A stretch of 64,000 bases of DNA from Paracoccaceae bacterium (GTDB lineage: Bacteria > Pseudomonadota > Alphaproteobacteria > Rhodobacterales > Rhodobacteraceae): the NCBI GenBank assembly GCA_026706985.1, contig JAPOXR010000061.1, forward strand, positions 45,145 through 109,144, read 5' to 3'. Under the pieces are notes generated by a model. That model worked only from the letters and a program-made list of their open reading frames with translations, ran no database searches and was not told the origin of the DNA. The position numbers and the translations under genes are program-made. This document shows, piece by piece, positions 63,088 to 64,000 of this stretch (its first letter is position 1; each line of letters opens with the position of its first letter).

Positions 63088-64000
63088 CAGGGCTATCGCG
63101 TTTGGATTTTTCCGGGTTTGGCGTCCTTTGCGAGGTTCGATGCGGAGCTGATCAGTTTCAGCAGGAAGTCATTGTCCCATCCGGCTCTCATCAGCTTGCC
63201 GCGCATTGATTCCTTTTTCGCTGTCGGCGTGACCCGCGCCAGGTTGAGCGCCAGCTTCCGCATCAGCGCCAGGTTCTCCGGACCGTTGTCCTTCCGGTTG
63301 CGCAGGCTGTCCTCCCCCATGGTCACATCCAGTACCCAGTGGAGGGAATTCTCCACGGCCCAGTGCGAGCGCACCGTTTTCAGGAAGCGCTCCGGATCAA
63401 GTTTTTCGCTGAGAAGGAAGTAACGGGTGTCCGTGCTCTGTCTCCCCCTGCTCTCCCTCACCGCGGTGACTTTCCCGACAGCCTGAAGACCGGGCCAGTG
63501 ATGCCGGTCCTGCAGCATGTCGATGTCATGGCAGACAACCGCCTCACGGATCTCAATGCGGCCGTGATCCTTGTCCACGTCTTTGAAACACAACATCTTT
63601 TCCGCGTATTCCGGGTCCGCCATGTGGTACCGCACATCATCGTGGAGCGCCCCCTGGTTACCCTTGAGCGCCAGTGCGTAGTCGCCGTCTTTGGCAATGA
63701 TCTCCTCCGCGGTCGGACGCAGCGTGTGCATGGCGTCTACGGTCACCGTGCCGCCCCTGATATCCAGAAGATCCAGAAGCGCCGGCATCGCCGTGATCTC
63801 GTTCGATCTGCCCTCAACCTTCACCTGTCCGAGTGTCAGACGGGCACCGGCGGCGAAGGCGCTGACCACGTGCAGCGGCACACGCTCCGATGCGTCCTCA
63901 AAGGACCGCCTCAGCGTCTTGCCGTCGATGGCGATCACGTCCGTGCCGAGCCGCCGGGACCAGTCCTCCGCCAGACGGGTGAGCACCCCTCCCAGGCTGT
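63088..64000 (-). mobile_element. ISAs1-family insertion sequence, cut by the window edge
   Basis: The transposase frame continues to the last base. A candidate terminal sequence CAGGGCTATCGCG begins at 63088, so the transposase stop codon lies inside the terminal repeat. The other end is outside the window, so neither the inverted repeat nor a target duplication can be checked. Confidence 0.6.
63093..64000 (-). CDS. ISAs1-family transposase (partial at window edge)
   Basis: At least 302 residues of an ISAs1 DDE transposase. The frame stays open through the window end; the track's start at 63986 is an internal GTG. DVIAIDGKTLRRSF carries the first Asp, VTVDAMHTL the second, and RSHWAVENSLHWVLDVTMGEDSLRNR contains the W-x-(I/V)-E-N-xLHWxLDV motif with the Glu. 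The gene's N-terminus is outside the window. It is upstream of and co-directional with the P450. Confidence 0.92.
   Translation of the reverse strand, partial: SLGGVLTRLAEDWSRRLGTDVIAIDGKTLRRSFEDASERVPLHVVSAFAAGARLTLGQVKVEGRSNEITAMPALLDLLDIRGGTVTVDAMHTLRPTAEEIIAKDGDYALALKGNQGALHDDVRYHMADPEYAEKMLCFKDVDKDHGRIEIREAVVCHDIDMLQDRHHWPGLQAVGKVTAVRESRGRQSTDTRYFLLSEKLDPERFLKTVRSHWAVENSLHWVLDVTMGEDSLRNRKDNGPENLALMRKLALNLARVTPTAKKESMRGKLMRAGWDNDFLLKLISSASNLAKDAKPGKIQTR

Noticed and set aside
1-64000. CRISPR arrays, riboswitches, rRNA genes or prophage structural genes
   Set aside because: None seen on reading either strand; no regularly spaced repeats and no phage proteins in the ORF track.

Overview
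The window looks like the chromosome of a GC-rich alphaproteobacterium, seen only at gene level. Three conserved neighbourhoods point there: murA–DUF2948–hisD–UPF0262–low-MW phosphatase, lytic transglycosylase–dapA–smpB, and an NDUFS4-type complex I accessory subunit. A methylsuccinyl-CoA dehydrogenase (ethylmalonyl-CoA pathway) and a PhaR regulator suggest a heterotroph that assimilates acetate and stores polyhydroxyalkanoate. The genus cannot be fixed from the sequence alone.

Layout. 1–5.7 kb: the end of a cut gene, a SIS-domain sugar isomerase/deaminase, an M48 lipoprotein protease, purA, and a tightly overlapping run (DUF2842, TerB-like, PhnD-like, glutamine amidotransferase). 5.9–12.4 kb: a minus-strand MalK/SBP/MalF/MalG ABC operon with a SnoaL-like gene, divergent from a LysR regulator; its ATPase has Asn where the Walker A Lys should be. 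12.4–14.9 kb: an accessory patch with an HsdR remnant and a coupled TIR-domain/three-TM membrane protein pair (candidate defence module). 14.9–35.7 kb: core and metabolic genes: MhpD-type hydratase, phaR, the murA–hisD cluster, transporters, an enolase-superfamily enzyme, alcohol dehydrogenase, tRNA-Arg, NDUFS4, an ADP-ribosylglycohydrolase-like protein lacking a metal-ligand pair, a sirtuin deacylase, mcd, pckA, a queuosine-precursor transporter, aminotransferase, GNAT, sseA and smpB.

35.7–41.6 kb: a defence-type island between smpB and dapA, two genes that are normally neighbours. It holds a Clp-fold SDH-type serine protease with a 66-aa partner, and a 1262-aa protein with an N-terminal SIR2 NADase-like domain. 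An imperfect short direct repeat lies at both junctions. 41.6–51.8 kb: dapA, a lytic transglycosylase, an IS1634-family element flanked by an exact 170–171 bp direct repeat that leaves both overlapping convergent neighbours intact, a DMT transporter, mnmD and a divergent mnmC2-like oxidoreductase, a second DHDPS-family protein, and an aminotransferase with a small upstream ORF. 51.8–57.7 kb: a P-loop ATPase, a dnaE2 polymerase lacking its C-terminal region, and a methyltransferase. 57.7–64 kb: rppH–ctpA–gpmI–rsfS, a cytochrome P450 and an ISAs1-family transposase cut by the window edge.

The best candidates for a little-described system are the TIR/membrane pair at 13.8–14.7 kb and the protease/66-aa/SIR2 island at 36.2–41.2 kb. 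Both involve predicted NAD-consuming domains and sit in regions that look like insertions.
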